A stretch of 64,000 nucleotides of DNA, taken from assembly GCF_005937185.1 (NCBI RefSeq), contig NZ_VCNI01000001.1, forward strand, positions 1,236,657 through 1,300,656. The letters are read 5' to 3'. The position numbers and the translations under genes are program-made. This document shows positions 62,091 to 64,000 of this stretch, one piece after another. Source of the DNA: Flagellimonas algicola. GTDB taxonomy: Bacteria > Bacteroidota > Bacteroidia > Flavobacteriales > Flavobacteriaceae. Under the pieces are notes generated by a model, which saw only the letters and a program-made list of their open reading frames with translations, searched no databases and had not been told where the DNA came from. Each line of letters starts with the position of its first letter. Position 1 is the stretch's first letter.

Positions 62091-64000
62091 TCATCTTAAT
62101 CGATCCTGTTTAAGGTTAACAATGATGCACCTGATCTCATCGCATCTGTTAAACAGCTCCTTACTATGCTTTAAGTCAAGACTTAGTGAATCAAAACTAG
62201 TTTTGCTGTTGTTTTTATCCAGTACAACCACGGTTTCTTCATCCGAAATATTATAAATGATAGGAACCTGGCAATACGTAAAGCATAGGGCATCCTTTTC
62301 TATCTGTATTTCCCTTAGCTGGGCATTCACATCCACAAAACGGAAGCTAGCGGGTGATTCCAAAAACTCGCTCTTTCTAAGCAATACCGGGTCAAATTTG
62401 AGTTTCCCTCCATCTACAAAAACTCCCAATTCGCCAAACCTGCTCAAAATATCCTCCTTTACCTGCCCTGTCATTCCTGGTTGCTGAGCTCCTTTGCCCG
62501 CAGGAGTATGGGAATACGGATCGGTGGGAAATGCACCATACAGCTCTGGGGATTTGTGTACCCCGATTCCTTCATTGATTTCATAAAAATGTTCCAGTAA
62601 TTTACCAACAACAATATCGTTGGCACTTTGTTTTATGGCTTCCACTGAACATTCCATGACGGCCAACAGTAATTTGGACACCATATGCCAATAAATGGAG
62701 CCTAGGCCCTCGTATCCGTAAAATGTACCAGATCTTCCGGTGAATGCCTTGTGGTTAAATACCTCTTCAAAAATTTGGTGCAGTAGTTCAGAATCTTTTT
62801 CCGCGAGTTTGGCATAAGTCGTATCCGACAAAGTCTGTAACGCTTCTTCCAAGTCTGCAGCATTTTTAAAATCTCCATTAAAATGATAGGCCCCATTGAT
62901 ATCTTTTTCAATAATTTTTAGATTGTCGTCATGTACCAATGCTGACAGCAATTCTGAGGTTTTGACCTGCCCATCTGGAATGGTGTTTTTATCCATGAAT
63001 GAAGGCAAATCTTTGTTCGGATACAGTAAATAACTATACTGGTCCGGTCTGAACAGTTTGCTCTTTTTTAGTCCATCCAATACCTCCAAGTATTGTTCTG
63101 GTGTTAGGTAACCAGAACTTAACACTGCAACCTGTCCTTCCAGCATTTCGCTCAAATAGGAAATGGAAGCGGTATCATTTTCATTTATTGTCATCAAGTT
63201 ATAGGCATGGTACATGCCATCCTGTCGTTTATTGGCAATGATGGAATGTTCCAAAAATTCCAAGGCAACCGATACAGTATGTTTTAGGTCATTCAACGAG
63301 AGCACGGATTTTTGTCCCGAAAATGAATTTTCGTAAATGTTTGATCGGAACAAGCTTCCAGCCTGACCCAATTGTGCTACAATTAGGTATCGCTCCTTGT
63401 CTTCTATACTTTCTGAAAGTAAATGGCGAAAATCATCCAGGCATTTGGCAATATTTACAAAAAACTCGCCTACCTCATTCGAAATAAGGATTTCCTTGAC
63501 TTCAGACCCGTCAAGCAATTCTTCGAAGAACTTTAGAAACCTCCTCAAATAATACAAGGTAACCATGGACACCCCGTTGCCGACAAGGGCGTTGTTCGCA
63601 TCATTCCATTCAGGGCGTTGGGTATTCATCCATATCCCACCTTCTGGTACTAGGTTGGACAATTTGGACAGTACCGTTGCCAATATTTTTTCCAAGAAAT
63701 TGGCTCGATGTATGGTAAGGTTGCCGGTCGTCAGCAAAGCTCCATCCGCCCCCAGTTTGGCTCTTCTGTTGCGAATGCTCTTATCCAGCTCGTCATCAAA
63801 CTCAATAGTATCCTTTGGATTCTTTACAATATCTTCAAAACTCTTGATTTTGTAAGGCACATTGGCATATACAAAGAGATCCTTATCAAAATAACGCTCT
63901 AATTTACCCGGATAATGATCTTGAACAAACTCCAAGAATTTCAGCAAATAAATGATTTGATGATCCCCCCAATACCCAATATATGACCATGGATCATCCG
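62091..64000 (-). CDS. Large phosphorylase-like enzyme of the beta-glucan locus (partial)
   Basis: The frame is open to the right edge (about 635 residues visible; the N-terminus is outside). The TTG at 63947 sits in the middle of the reading frame; in-frame codons before it read WSYIGYWGDHQIIYLL, so it is not the start. The body is helical with FYGYEGLGSIYWHM, PTDPYSHTPAGKGAQQPGMTG and RFGELGVFVDGG, resembling the (alpha/alpha)6 COG3459/GH94-GH149 type glucan phosphorylases. Beside GH17 and GH30 genes a beta-1,3-glucan phosphorylase (GH149) is my best guess, not certain. No signal peptide can be judged. Confidence 0.6.
   Translation of the reverse strand, partial: DDPWSYIGYWGDHQIIYLLKFLEFVQDHYPGKLERYFDKDLFVYANVPYKIKSFEDIVKNPKDTIEFDDELDKSIRNRRAKLGADGALLTTGNLTIHRANFLEKILATVLSKLSNLVPEGGIWMNTQRPEWNDANNALVGNGVSMVTLYYLRRFLKFFEELLDGSEVKEILISNEVGEFFVNIAKCLDDFRHLLSESIEDKERYLIVAQLGQAGSLFRSNIYENSFSGQKSVLSLNDLKHTVSVALEFLEHSIIANKRQDGMYHAYNLMTINENDTASISYLSEMLEGQVAVLSSGYLTPEQYLEVLDGLKKSKLFRPDQYSYLLYPNKDLPSFMDKNTIPDGQVKTSELLSALVHDDNLKIIEKDINGAYHFNGDFKNAADLEEALQTLSDTTYAKLAEKDSELLHQIFEEVFNHKAFTGRSGTFYGYEGLGSIYWHMVSKLLLAVMECSVEAIKQSANDIVVGKLLEHFYEINEGIGVHKSPELYGAFPTDPYSHTPAGKGAQQPGMTGQVKEDILSRFGELGVFVDGGKLKFDPVLLRKSEFLESPASFRFVDVNAQLREIQIEKDALCFTYCQVPIIYNISDEETVVVLDKNNSKTSFDSLSLDLKHSKELFNRCDEIRCIIVNLKQDRLR

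Noticed and set aside
1-64000. tRNA, rRNA, insertion sequences or phage genes
   Set aside because: No cloverleaf-like sequence, transposase, integrase or phage structural gene was recognised.

Overview
The window reads as chromosomal DNA from a marine member of the Flavobacteriaceae (Bacteroidota). The support is the gene content: SusC/SusD pair, ECF sigma with FecR-type anti-sigma, several TonB-dependent receptors with STN and carboxypeptidase-like regulatory domains, DUF4249, DUF5107 and CRTAC1-type proteins, sulfatase, and GH17/GH30 beta-glucan enzymes. Promoters of the Bacteroidota type (TAnnTTTG at -7) also appear. No tRNA, rRNA, insertion sequence, prophage or CRISPR array was seen. Genes run off both edges: a pyruvate:ferredoxin oxidoreductase on the left and a large phosphorylase-like carbohydrate enzyme on the right.

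Region 1 (1-10.5 kb) is a redox and housekeeping block: nifJ (partial), an OsmC peroxidase with what looks like a textbook sigma-54 promoter plus a long inverted repeat, a CNB-PAS-AAA-Fis sigma-54 activator, OxyR with both redox cysteines, a PBP4-type carboxypeptidase, MsrA, a NudK-like Nudix hydrolase, a DUF2461 protein and an AIM24 protein. Region 2 (10.6-18.7 kb) is one minus-strand operon of five exported proteins: a small secreted protein, a TonB receptor, a DUF4249 lipoprotein, a large macroglobulin-like protein and a PQQ-type beta-propeller. Junctions are ATGA overlaps or very short gaps. Region 3 (19-27.3 kb) holds a DUF4442 protein, DUF4870, the PadR/PspC/head-GIN envelope-stress operon, and a murein-peptide operon (dipeptide epimerase, an AONS-like PLP enzyme, NlpC/P60). 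Region 4 (27.4-30.2 kb) holds trxB, a second OsmC protein, a gene-poor gap and a KduD-like dehydrogenase.

Region 5 (30.5-46.2 kb) is the most unusual part. It has a TRAP transporter (dctPQM), a GH123/DUF4091 lipoprotein, a CBM9-like protein, a LacI regulator divergent from a GHMP sugar kinase and a sugar-phosphate nucleotidyltransferase, a truncated LacI protein, a 1035-residue DUF5107-TPR protein and an 1101-residue VCBS/ASPIC lipoprotein. Region 6 (46.2-55.7 kb) has SusD, SusC, FecR, ECF sigma, a sulfatase and a secreted endonuclease/exonuclease/phosphatase-family hydrolase. A LacI-type operator (core TGTGTACGTTAACA) occurs in the lacI/kinase divergent promoter, in front of the GH123-like gene, and in front of the hydrolase/sulfatase pair. 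This suggests one regulon spanning 20 kb, possibly for a sulfated glycan containing GalNAc or uronic acid.

Region 7 (56.1-64 kb) is a beta-glucan (laminarin-type) locus on the minus strand: a cytoplasmic GH17, a membrane protein of unknown role, a GPH/MFS sugar symporter, a GH30 lipoprotein, a GH17 lipoprotein and the phosphorylase-like protein. The enzymes fit outside-the-cytoplasm trimming of a branched beta-1,3/1,6-glucan, import of short oligosaccharides, and intracellular hydrolysis or phosphorolysis.
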